NCBI GenBank assembly: GCA_020632665.1 | Contig: JACKFC010000009.1 | Coordinates: forward strand, 1 to 64,000 | Direction: 5' to 3' | DNA length: 64,000 bases | Source of the DNA: Deltaproteobacteria bacterium | GTDB taxonomy: Bacteria > Myxococcota_A > UBA9042 | Part shown: positions 16,869 to 25,297 of the stretch, one piece after another | How the letters are laid out: every line of letters begins with the position of its first letter | Numbering within the stretch: the first letter of the stretch is position 1 | Program-made: the position numbers and the translations under genes | Notes under the pieces: generated by a model | Databases searched by the model: none | Told to the model about the DNA's origin: nothing | The model's input: only the letters and a program-made list of their open reading frames with translations

Positions 16869-19022
16869 CTAGAGCTCCGGCGCGGGGTATTTCGAGGTGA
16901 CGAAGTAGTTGCTGCCACCCGAGGGCGGCAACTTGCCCGCGACGTTGGCGCTGGGCCACGCGATATCGGCGACGTACCACATGTCACCCTTGCTGATGTT
17001 CTGCGAGGTGACCTGGTAGGCCAGCTGGCCAAAGATGTAGATGCGCACCTCGGCGGTCGAGGGGCCCCAGCCGTGGTCGTCGTAGTAGTGCACGCCGACC
17101 GCGTACTCCATGCCGTCTTCGGGCAGGGTGAGGTTCAGGTTCTCCGGACCGGCGCCGTCGGTATCGTCACGGTCGAGGCTCGGGTTGTCGTCGACGTTCG
17201 GATCGTAGCTGCCCCATTCCGGGTTCTTGTTGAACCAGAAGCAATCGTATTTCGCGTCGAACCATGGGTCGGCCTTGCCGTCGTTGTCGAAGTCGAGCAC
17301 CGAGCCGTAGGGGTGGGCGAAGTGCAGGTCGAGGTCGGCGCCGGCGGCCGGTCCGCTGTCGGATTGGTTCGGGTCGCCCGGGGTATTCCACAGCAGCTCG
17401 ACGTGGATCGCTTGGTCGGGCAGCACCTTGACGGTGCGCACGCCGGGGAAGCAGCTCTCCTTGCCGCCTTGGTCCCAGACCCGCAGGCGGAAGATGTAGT
17501 CGCCGGCGACGTTGGGCTCGAAGGTCACCTGCGGCGCCGAGTCGACGGGCAGGAAGAGGCCGACCGAGCCGGCGGGCTGGGTCACTTCCCACTGGTACTT
17601 GGAGATGCCGCCGGCCGGGGCGATCGACTGCAGTCCGTCGATGTGCAGCACGGTCTGGGGGACGACGGTGTCGCCCTCCTGGATCGTGATGATGGCGGTC
17701 GGGCAATCGCTCGACGCGGCGACGCCCTCGAGCTTGATCAGCGCGCTCTTCGCAGGCGTATTGGTCGTCAGCTCGAGCTCGGCGAGATCCGGCACCGGCA
17801 GCCCGTCTTGCACCGGGTTGGCGCCCTCGGGCTCGTAGGTGACCGTCAGCATCACGCTGCCGTTCTTCGGGATCGTGATCGGTGCGGTCGCGGTCGGCTC
17901 GACGCCACCGGTCTCACTGAGCTTGCTCCAATCGACGCCGAACTCACCCGGGCCGGCCGCGGAGAAGGCCACCTTGCTGATCTCGACCGCCTCGTCGCCG
18001 CAGCTCTCGAGCGCGACGGTGCGGGTGCCCTTGGTGCCGATGCCGGTCGCACCGAAGACCACGGTCGACGGCTTGACGAGCAGGCAGGGGCCGGTCGAGT
18101 TGGCTTTCACCGGGACGGCCTTGAAGCCGGGGCCGCCCTCGTTGGTGAGGGTCGGGTCGTTGGTCTGCAGGACCACGGCGCCAGAGTGCGGCAGGTCGTC
18201 CTTGCCGGTGTAGAGCGTCTTGAAGCCGACCGAGTCGTTCTTCGCGATGCGCAGGGCCGGCTCGAAGGGCACGCTCGCACCGGCGGCGTACTCCTTGCCG
18301 TCGACGATGACCGCGAACCGCTCGGCGTCGAGCGACGAGAGGTCCATCGCGTTGACGACGAGCTCCCCCGAACCGGTGTTGAAGATCTTGGCTTCGACGA
18401 TCTTCTGTGCGCCGATCTCGACATAGCCGAAGTCGATGATCTCGGGCGTGACCAAGACGCGCGGCGCACCCGACGCGGTCGAGAACTTCACGCTCACGGT
18501 CGGGGTCTGCTTGTCGTTGGTGCGCAGGCGCAGCAGCGCGGTGCGATCGATGCCGTCGGCGTATTTGTTGAAGCGAATGGTGAAGGTCTGCTCGCCGCCG
18601 CCCTTCTCTGCCGGCGCGAGGCCCGGCCACTTGCCGCCGCAGGCGACACCACCGGGGCCTTCGCAGACGAACGCGGGCTTGGCGCCCTCGTCCGGAGATT
18701 TGGCGCTGTAGAGGAACTCGACGCCGTCGTAGAGGAGGTTGCCGTTGCCGCTGTTGCGGATGGCGAAGGTCCACGACTTCTGGTCGGTGATCGTGGCCGG
18801 ATCGACGGCGTAGGTATCGTTCGCCGCCAGTCCGGAGTCCTTCTCGAAGACGCCGATGCGGGCGTTGCACTCGAGACCGAATCCACCGCCCTCGGAGCAG
18901 CCCGAACCCGTCACGCCACCACCGGTGCCGCCCGTACCGCCGGTGCCGATCGTTCCACTGTTGTCGGTCGTCCCGCAGGCCGCGAGGGCAAGCGAAATCA
19001 TCGCGACGAGGAGTCGCCTCAT
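16869..19022 (-). CDS. lipoprotein with choice-of-anchor modules and acidic DUF2135/YfaP-like C-terminal domain
   Basis: A 717-residue lipoprotein with the lipobox ALAAC (Cys16), then a Thr/Gly linker. Choice-of-anchor modules (for example TPEIIDFGYVEIG) are followed by a PKD-like segment (YQWEVTQPAG ... NVAGDYIFRLRVWD). The C-terminal domain contains HVELLWNTPGD, ADLDLHFAHP, a calcium-loop-like DFDNDGKADPWF, YDCFWFNKNP, DDTDGAGPENLNL and YAVGVHYYDDHGWG. These recall DUF2135/YfaP (LxWxxxxDLDLH ... DxDDTDGxGPE), an assignment made by eye. The same domain occurs at the ends of the proteins at 31254, 33794 and 36192. It is 37 bp downstream of the small gene at 19060. Confidence 0.85.
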   Translation of the reverse strand: MRRLLVAMISLALAACGTTDNSGTIGTGGTGGTGGGVTGSGCSEGGGFGLECNARIGVFEKDSGLAANDTYAVDPATITDQKSWTFAIRNSGNGNLLYDGVEFLYSAKSPDEGAKPAFVCEGPGGVACGGKWPGLAPAEKGGGEQTFTIRFNKYADGIDRTALLRLRTNDKQTPTVSVKFSTASGAPRVLVTPEIIDFGYVEIGAQKIVEAKIFNTGSGELVVNAMDLSSLDAERFAVIVDGKEYAAGASVPFEPALRIAKNDSVGFKTLYTGKDDLPHSGAVVLQTNDPTLTNEGGPGFKAVPVKANSTGPCLLVKPSTVVFGATGIGTKGTRTVALESCGDEAVEISKVAFSAAGPGEFGVDWSKLSETGGVEPTATAPITIPKNGSVMLTVTYEPEGANPVQDGLPVPDLAELELTTNTPAKSALIKLEGVAASSDCPTAIITIQEGDTVVPQTVLHIDGLQSIAPAGGISKYQWEVTQPAGSVGLFLPVDSAPQVTFEPNVAGDYIFRLRVWDQGGKESCFPGVRTVKVLPDQAIHVELLWNTPGDPNQSDSGPAAGADLDLHFAHPYGSVLDFDNDGKADPWFDAKYDCFWFNKNPEWGSYDPNVDDNPSLDRDDTDGAGPENLNLTLPEDGMEYAVGVHYYDDHGWGPSTAEVRIYIFGQLAYQVTSQNISKGDMWYVADIAWPSANVAGKLPPSGGSNYFVTSKYPAPEL

Positions 19023-19059
19023 ACTCAGTCTCCGTTCGTGCTGCCGCAGGGCCCGGCGG

Positions 19060-19317
19060 CTACTTCAGGATCGGCTCTTTGCTGGAGTCGATCATCGCCT
19101 GGCGAAAGCTCTTCTTGAGTCGGAGCAGCTTCTCGAACTTGGCGCGCGTACGCGCTTCCATCACGATCGTCGGCGGCTTCTTCACGTCACCGTCGATGAG
19201 CTGGTCGCTGAAGTCGTAGAACTTCGCCTTCTGGTCGTTGCCGGCCGCAAGAGCCGCGCCCGCGGTCAGCGCCGCGGTGGCGAGAAGTGCTGCGGAGAGC
19301 GTCAGGATGCGCTTCAT
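19060..19317 (-). CDS. small secreted protein of unknown family
   Basis: An 85-residue protein with a clear signal peptide (MKRIL ... ALA, cleavage before AGNDQ). The mature part of about 61 residues is Lys/Arg-rich and probably helical (FEKLLRLKKSFRQAM). Two tandem ATGs (19320 and 19317) sit behind GGAGGA; the second has better spacing and is used here. It follows the terminator at 19459-19498, so it probably opens a new transcript that continues into the three lipoprotein genes. I do not recognise the family. Confidence 0.75.
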   Translation of the reverse strand: MKRILTLSAALLATAALTAGAALAAGNDQKAKFYDFSDQLIDGDVKKPPTIVMEARTRAKFEKLLRLKKSFRQAMIDSSKEPILK

Positions 19318-19458
19318 CATTCCTCCGTGGGGCCCGAGGACCCCGTCCGGCGGTGCGTGGACGCACTTCGCCGGCGCGAGACGGTACTCGATCGGCCGAG
19401 GACTCGGCAAGCGACAATTCGCGGGACAGGTGGCAACTGGGGTCGGCGCGCCCGTCGC

Positions 19459-19498
19459 AAAAAGCAGACACGCCGCGCGACTGGAGTCGCGCGGCGTG
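19459..19498 (-). terminator. rho-independent terminator after the TPR/beta-barrel operon
   Basis: A perfect 13-bp inverted repeat (19469-19481 with 19486-19498) has a 4-nt loop. On the minus strand it is followed by TCTGCTTTTTG. It lies 24 bp past the stop of the gene at 19522 and separates the six-gene operon from the small gene at 19060. Confidence 0.88.
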
Positions 19499-19521
19499 CC
19501 TTCGGTGCAAGTCCGTGAAGG

Positions 19522-21522
19522 CTAGCTCGAGGGCTCTTTCTTCTCGCCGTCGCGGGCCTCTTTCTCGAGCTGCATGCCCTGCTCGATGGCGTCGATGCGC
19601 GATTGGATCGCGACGACGTTCTTCCACAGCAGCGTGGCCGACTCGGCCTTCTCGCGCAGCGCCTCGCGCTCGGCCATGAACTCTTCCTTGCCCTTGCGCG
19701 GCGTGCGCTTTTTCAGGTGCGCCTCGTAGGCGGCCTTGGCGGCTTCGCGCTCGGCCTGAGCAGCGGCCTGCGGCGGAAGGTTCGACTTCTGCTGGAAGCG
19801 CTTCCAGTAGGAGATGGCCTTCTTGCCGTCGTTGAAGGGCGCCTTCTCGTAGATGACCGCCAGGCGAACGAGGATGGCCGAGCGGTTGCCGTCCTTGGCG
19901 ATCACGCGCTCGTAGATCTCGGCAGCCTCTTTCGGCTTGCGCAGGCCCTCTAGGGCGAGCGCGTAGCCGGTCAGCGCCTCGAGGTTGTCCTTCTCCAACG
20001 CCAGCGCGGCCTTGTACTGGTCGTGCGAGGCCTTGTAGTTCAGGTACTCCATGTAGATGGCGCCGAGGTTCAGCCGCGCGGGCACCGCATTCGGCCGCAG
20101 CTTCACCGCGCGCTCGAAGGCGATGACGGCGCGGGGCATATCGCCGAGGCGGACGTAGGCGAGGCCGAGGTTGGCGAAGGCCTCGGCGTTCGCAGGGTCG
20201 AGGATCAGGACCTTCTCTTCCAGAATCCAGCGGACGATCTCGTCGTTCTTGCCGTGCAGGTTGATCAGGGCGCGGATGTTGAGGGCGACGGTGTCCTCGC
20301 GGTTCACGCGGAGGACCTGGCGGACGAAGTTCTCGGCCAGCTCGAGGTTGCCCGAGTCGAGCCAATACTGCGCCAGCACGTTGTTCGCCATCGTGTTGTC
20401 GGGGTCCTGACCACGGATCGACTCGCAGATGGAGCGCGCCGCGTCGCGGAGCTGCTTGGCCTTGCCCGACTCACCAGCCTCGGCGAGGCGCATCGCTTCG
20501 GCTAGCTTTGCCCGCGCGATGTAGGCTTGCGCCGACAGTTGCTGCAGGCGCTCCTGTTCGGTCTTCGGCGCGACCTCTCGGGCCTTCTGATAGACCGCGA
20601 CGGCGGCGTCGTGCTTGCCGAGGCGTTCGAGGGCCATGCCCTCGTTGAAGTAGGCCTCGTAGAAGTTCGGGTCGGCGTTGCGCGCGGCGGAGAAGCTCTG
20701 CGCGGCGCCCTGGTAGTCCGGACCGCAGGCGGCGCAGCGGCCGTCCTGGGTGGTACAGGCCTTGGGGCAGGTGTAGGCGGTGCACTTGCCGTTGGACTCG
20801 TCGATGTACTCGCCGATCTTGCACGGGCCGGCGCCGGACGACTTGTTGCTCGTCAGCTCCTGGCCGGTGCACTCGCGGGTGACGAGGTCGCAGTTCTCGG
20901 AGCCGGGCTGGCAGCGGATGAAGCGCTCGACCGGCTTGGCCTCGGGATCGTCGGCGGCGGGCACCTCGATCCGCTTGATCCAATCGCCGCACCAACGGGT
21001 CGGGCCGGAAGCGAGCTCCTCCTTGGTACACTGATAGGTGTCGAGCTCGCAATCCAGGTCGCGCATGCCGTCTTTCCACGGCTCGCAGGCGACCTCCTTC
21101 TTGGTCATCTCGAACTCACCCTCGATGACCTTGCCCTGCTCGTCCTTGCGCGGAACGGGGTTGCCGTCCTTGTCCTTCTTCTGCTCCTCGACCTCACGCA
21201 CGTATTTTGCGCAGAGGGTCAGGGCGCAGGCCTCCGGATTGTCGATCGCGACCTGGGCGCAGGTCGGCGGCGCGATGCGCGAGCATTTGTTGCCGCGGGA
21301 GACGAAGCCCTGCGGGCAGCAGTTGCCGTCGTCGAGGATCCGGTAGGGGTTGCACTTGGGCAGCGGCCGCAACGCCGACGCCAAGCCGGCGCGGAAGTGA
21401 TCCTGCGCTTGGTCCTTGATGCCGGGGAGGTATTCGCCGTCGGCGGCGAAGGTCGGGCCGGCGGCGCAGATCACCGCCGTCGTGGCGGTGGCGAGCAGCG
21501 TGCGGAGTGTGTGGCGGGTCAT
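19522..21522 (-). CDS. periplasmic TPR protein with Cys-rich N-terminal region (GltC-like candidate)
   Basis: A 666-residue exported protein with signal peptide ending GPTFA. Residues about 35-265 are rich in paired Cys (DGNCCPQGF, CELDTYQCTKEE, CKIGEYIDESNGKC). From about 270 there is a run of tetratricopeptide repeats (NFYEAYFNEGMALERLGKHD, AEAFANLGLAYVRLGDMPRA, PARLNLGAIYMEYLNYKA). A charged helical C-terminus follows. Length and position after two beta-barrel genes resemble Myxococcus GltC, a periplasmic TPR protein of the gliding complex; orthology is inference. It is the last gene of the operon starting at 30748. Confidence 0.82.
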   Translation of the reverse strand: MTRHTLRTLLATATTAVICAAGPTFAADGEYLPGIKDQAQDHFRAGLASALRPLPKCNPYRILDDGNCCPQGFVSRGNKCSRIAPPTCAQVAIDNPEACALTLCAKYVREVEEQKKDKDGNPVPRKDEQGKVIEGEFEMTKKEVACEPWKDGMRDLDCELDTYQCTKEELASGPTRWCGDWIKRIEVPAADDPEAKPVERFIRCQPGSENCDLVTRECTGQELTSNKSSGAGPCKIGEYIDESNGKCTAYTCPKACTTQDGRCAACGPDYQGAAQSFSAARNADPNFYEAYFNEGMALERLGKHDAAVAVYQKAREVAPKTEQERLQQLSAQAYIARAKLAEAMRLAEAGESGKAKQLRDAARSICESIRGQDPDNTMANNVLAQYWLDSGNLELAENFVRQVLRVNREDTVALNIRALINLHGKNDEIVRWILEEKVLILDPANAEAFANLGLAYVRLGDMPRAVIAFERAVKLRPNAVPARLNLGAIYMEYLNYKASHDQYKAALALEKDNLEALTGYALALEGLRKPKEAAEIYERVIAKDGNRSAILVRLAVIYEKAPFNDGKKAISYWKRFQQKSNLPPQAAAQAEREAAKAAYEAHLKKRTPRKGKEEFMAEREALREKAESATLLWKNVVAIQSRIDAIEQGMQLEKEARDGEKKEPSS

Positions 21523-21594
21523 GGCTTGCTTCCCTCGTTTCGGTGGCCCTTCTGGGCCGAGGCTGCGTTCTCGGCGTGATGCTCGGCGTGCGGT

Positions 21595-24500
21595 CTACTT
21601 CCGCTCGGCCGGGGCCTTCTTCTCCAGCTTCTTCTCGATGGTCTCGGGCTTGTAGCTGACGGTGAACTTGCCGCGGCGGACGCGCGTGATGAACGCCGCC
21701 GAGCTCGAGGTGTCCGTCGTCTTATTCGAGTCCAGGGCGGTGGTCGCCTTGGGCAGGTTCGGGTCCTTCTCGACCGTCGGGTACTCGTTCGGGTTCACCT
21801 TCGCGGCGACCTCACCCGCGGCGCGGGTGCAGTCGTTGTAGGCGCCGAGGTTGTGCGCGGTCTGGATCGCGCCACGGAGTGCGACGAGGCTCTGCTCTTC
21901 GATCGGCGCCGCGACCTGCTCGATGGCCTGACGGTAGCGCTCCTCGACCTCGTAGTAGCCGGCGTCGACGGCGCGCTGGACCTGCTTCGGCAGAGGCGCG
22001 TTGAACAGGTCCTCCTTGAAGCGGAAGTAGAGCATACCGACCTTGTAGGCGGCACAGGCGGCGAAATACTTGCCCTGGCCTGCGGCGGTATTGTCGATGA
22101 CCTCGAAGTAGGACTTCTCGGCCTCCTTCAGGGTCACGGCTTGCTTCTCGAGCATCGGCTTGAGGCCCTTCATGTTCTTGACGTCCTTGAGCGAGAGGCG
22201 GGCGAAGGCGTCGAAGAGGTACTCGGCCGACTGGAACAGGGCTTGCGCGAAGTAGTACTGGGCGTTTCCGCGCTTGGCGCCGTCTTTCTGCCAGATCTCG
22301 AGGACCTGCTTGATCATCGCCTGGATGGACTTCTGGTTCTTCGACTTGCCACTCGCGCGGTCGGCGTCGATGAGCAGCTTCATGCTGCGGCCGATCGCCT
22401 CGACCTGCAGCTCGGGCCGGTCGTCGAACTTCTTCGCGATGATGGTGTAGTACTTGACGGCGTTCTTGGTGCCGCTGTCGCCCATGCGCTCGTAGACGCG
22501 CCCGATCTCGAGGTGCGCGTCGGGGACCAGCGCGGCGAGGCGCTTGCCCTCGTCGTCGTCGCCCTTGAGGCCGCTGGCGAGCTTGATGAAGTCTCCGTAG
22601 GCCGAAGCGGCTTCTTTGTGCTGACCGAGCGCGTTGAGGATCTGGCCGGCGTTGATCAGCGCCTGCGCCGCGTCGGCGTTCTTGCGGATCTTGGCCATCT
22701 TCAAGAAGGCGTCGGCAGCCTCTTTGAACTGCGTCTGCGCTTCGTAGATCATGCCGATGTTGAACATGGCTTCCGGCGCCACCTCGGAGTTCTTGAACTC
22801 CTTGACGACGCGCTCGTAGGTCTGGATCGCCTTCTTCTCTTCCTTCTGGATCTCGTAGATGGCGGCCTTGTTGAACAGCGAGGTCGCGGCGAGCTCGGGC
22901 TCGTCCTTGCGGAACTCACGCAGGATGGTGTCGTACTTGGCGTGCGCGCCGTCGAAGTCCTTGCGCTCGGCCAGCTCGCGGGCCTGCTCGCCGACCGAGA
23001 TCGCGACGTACTTGCGGAGATCCTTGGTCTTGAAGAGCTGCAGCTTGCGGCGGTCGAGCATCTTGCGCGCCCACTCCTCGATCTTCACCCAGTTCTTCTG
23101 CCGGGCGTAGATGTCGATGAGGGTCTTGACCGCGATCTCGCTCTCGACGCGGTTCTCGTCGTAGTTGAAGACGCGCTCGAGGCGCTCGACCGACTCGGGG
23201 TACTGACCGCGCTCGTAGTAGGTCGCCGCGGCGACGTACATGATGCCGGGGACGTCCTTGCCGCGGCCCTTCTTCTTCATCCAGGCCTCGCCCTTCTTGG
23301 CCTTGAGGTCCTCCATGAGCTTGACGTACTTGTCGGCCGAGTCGACGAAGTCACGCTCGAGCAGATGCAGCTCTTGGCGCTTCTTCGGCACCGAGGCTTC
23401 CTTGATCTGCTCCTCGGTGACGCCCTCGTCCTTGCCCTTCTTGGTGGTCTTGATCGACGAGCCGCCTTCGGTGGTCTCGACGATGACGAGCGGCGGCGCC
23501 GACGGATCGTCGACCCACTGCTTCTTGTCGTAGTCGTAGCGGGCGCGGGTCCGCTTGAGCAGCTCCTCGACCGAGTAGATCACGCCGAGCGCGGCGTCTT
23601 CGAGGTACTCGCCCTGCTTGTCGAGCTCGATGACGCGCTTGTACTGCTCGCGCGAGCGCTCGTAATCCTTCAACTGCATGAAGAGGATTTCGGCGTAGTA
23701 GAAGTTGACGATGTAGGCCTTCTTGCTGTTCGGGTAGCGACGCACGAACTCGGCGTAATCGTTGGCGGCCTTGACGTAGTAGGGACGCGCGGCGTCGAGG
23801 CTCTTCTGCTCGTCCTCGATCTTCTGCGCGGTCTGGTGGAAGTGGTTCGACATGTAGATGAGGTAGGTCTCACCGAGCCGGCGGGCCTTGTCCATCACCT
23901 CTGCGTTGTTCTTGTTGGCCGAGATCCAGGGGCTGGTGCGCTCGTCGGTGAAGGCGAGGAACTTGCGGATCGCCTGCTCAATATCCTCGAATTTCTCGAG
24001 GCTCATGTAGATGTCGACGATGGTCTCCCACCAGGTCACGCAGCGCGGATCGGTCGGCTTCTGCTCGATGAAGTGGCCGTGCAGCTCGATGGCGAGGTCC
24101 TGCTTGTCGTTGGCGACGTAGATGGCAGCGAGCTTCTCGAGCCGCTTCCACATCTTCTTCTCGCCCTCGACCTTGGTGTAGTACTCCTTCGCCGCGGGCC
24201 AGCCACGCTCGAGCTCGGCGTAGGCCGGGACGAGGTCGTTGAGCGCCTGCTCCTTGAACTCGATCTGCTTGACCTTGCTCTTGTCGATCTCGCGGACCAC
24301 CGAGTGGAAGGTCTCGACCGCGCGCTCGAACTCGCGGAGGTTGAAGTAGACCCAACCGAGCTTGTAGAGCGCGTAGTTGAACATCGTGCTGGTGCGGAAG
24401 TTCTGCACGATCCTCTCGTAGTTCATCTTCGCCAGCGTCAGGTTGTTGCTGTCGAAGAAGTGCTCGGCGAGCGCGAGGTGGCTGTTCGGGATGTAGATCG

Positions 24501-25191
24501 ACCGCTGGTGCTTCTGGATCAGCTGGTTGAGGTATTGCACGCCCTTGTTGGTCAGGACTTTGTCGCCGAGCGCCTTGCCCTGGCTCAGCGCGGCCTTGCC
24601 GAGGCGGTAGATGACCTCGTCGATGCGCTTGTAGTTCGGGAACTGCTGCAGGACCTTCTCGTAGTAAGTGATCGACTTCTGGTAGTTCTCGACCGGCTCG
24701 GTCGGCTTGGTCTTGCGGACGCCGTCCTCGAAGGCCTTGAGCTCCTTGTTGTAGCGATCGCGCGCGAGCAGGTACTGGTAGTGGGTCTCTTCCCACCAGG
24801 TCTCGGCGAGGCGGAAGTAGATCGACGCCATGCGCTCGGGCTCGTCGGCACCGCCGCCCTTGCGCGCGACGAAATCCTCCATCTCCTTGATCATCTTGGT
24901 GCGGATCTGGCTCTTCCGCGCCTGCAACGCCTGGGCGCGCTTGTCGAAGGAGAGCTGCTCGAGCTTCTCGTAGTTGAACTCGCCCTTCTCGATCGCGTTC
25001 GGATCGCGCTTGGGCCGCTCCTTCTTGTCCTTCTTCAGATCACCCTCGTCGAAGAGGGACTCCTTCTTCTCGGCCTTCTTGGTGTCCGAGCCGACGCCGA
25101 CGTCGACAGGAGCCTGGGCTGCAGCCGGCAGGGCGAGCAGGGCGCCCGCGACGATCGCGAGCGAGGGAGCCATCTTGGCGATGCGCATCAT
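21595..25191 (-). CDS. very large periplasmic TPR protein (AgmU/GltD-like candidate)
   Basis: A 1198-residue exported protein (signal peptide ending AAAQA) followed by a Lys/Glu/Asp-rich linker. The rest is almost entirely helical TPR or Sel1-like solenoid, with phrases such as SITYYEKVLQQFPNYKRIDE, LALAEHFFDSNNLTLAKMNY, AMFNIGMIYEAQTQFKEAAD and YEIQKEEKKAIQTYERVVKE. The length and character match AgmU/GltD of Myxococcus gliding motility, a large periplasmic TPR protein; assignment rests on size, context and repeat type. The ATG at 25191 has GGAG 8 nt upstream. There are 72 bp to the next gene downstream. Confidence 0.82.
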   Translation of the reverse strand: MMRIAKMAPSLAIVAGALLALPAAAQAPVDVGVGSDTKKAEKKESLFDEGDLKKDKKERPKRDPNAIEKGEFNYEKLEQLSFDKRAQALQARKSQIRTKMIKEMEDFVARKGGGADEPERMASIYFRLAETWWEETHYQYLLARDRYNKELKAFEDGVRKTKPTEPVENYQKSITYYEKVLQQFPNYKRIDEVIYRLGKAALSQGKALGDKVLTNKGVQYLNQLIQKHQRSIYIPNSHLALAEHFFDSNNLTLAKMNYERIVQNFRTSTMFNYALYKLGWVYFNLREFERAVETFHSVVREIDKSKVKQIEFKEQALNDLVPAYAELERGWPAAKEYYTKVEGEKKMWKRLEKLAAIYVANDKQDLAIELHGHFIEQKPTDPRCVTWWETIVDIYMSLEKFEDIEQAIRKFLAFTDERTSPWISANKNNAEVMDKARRLGETYLIYMSNHFHQTAQKIEDEQKSLDAARPYYVKAANDYAEFVRRYPNSKKAYIVNFYYAEILFMQLKDYERSREQYKRVIELDKQGEYLEDAALGVIYSVEELLKRTRARYDYDKKQWVDDPSAPPLVIVETTEGGSSIKTTKKGKDEGVTEEQIKEASVPKKRQELHLLERDFVDSADKYVKLMEDLKAKKGEAWMKKKGRGKDVPGIMYVAAATYYERGQYPESVERLERVFNYDENRVESEIAVKTLIDIYARQKNWVKIEEWARKMLDRRKLQLFKTKDLRKYVAISVGEQARELAERKDFDGAHAKYDTILREFRKDEPELAATSLFNKAAIYEIQKEEKKAIQTYERVVKEFKNSEVAPEAMFNIGMIYEAQTQFKEAADAFLKMAKIRKNADAAQALINAGQILNALGQHKEAASAYGDFIKLASGLKGDDDEGKRLAALVPDAHLEIGRVYERMGDSGTKNAVKYYTIIAKKFDDRPELQVEAIGRSMKLLIDADRASGKSKNQKSIQAMIKQVLEIWQKDGAKRGNAQYYFAQALFQSAEYLFDAFARLSLKDVKNMKGLKPMLEKQAVTLKEAEKSYFEVIDNTAAGQGKYFAACAAYKVGMLYFRFKEDLFNAPLPKQVQRAVDAGYYEVEERYRQAIEQVAAPIEEQSLVALRGAIQTAHNLGAYNDCTRAAGEVAAKVNPNEYPTVEKDPNLPKATTALDSNKTTDTSSSAAFITRVRRGKFTVSYKPETIEKKLEKKAPAERK

Positions 25192-25297
25192 GCTGGATTC
25201 TCCGTCGACCTAGGGTGCGCGAGGTGGGGCCCTCGACGCGTCGTGCAAGCCCGGCCCCCTCTGTCCTGACGACCGAGGGCACGGTTTTCTTCGGTCG

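Noticed and set aside
13365..19118. A 1917-codon open frame on the plus strand opposite the three lipoprotein genes
   Set aside because: It is antisense to genes with signal peptides, ribosome-binding sites and recognisable modules. Its translation is Asp/Arg/Val/Leu-rich without domains, typical of a mirror frame in GC-rich DNA.
21853..25269. A 1138-codon plus-strand open frame opposite the large TPR gene
   Set aside because: It is a mirror frame of the TPR gene, with a highly biased Leu/Val/Asp/Glu composition and no start signal.
25192..25297. 7-bp inverted repeat (CGACCGA ... TCGGTCG) between two TPR genes as a terminator
   Set aside because: The loop is long (14 nt), the stem short and there is no T-run. 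Gene order and spacing favour read-through.
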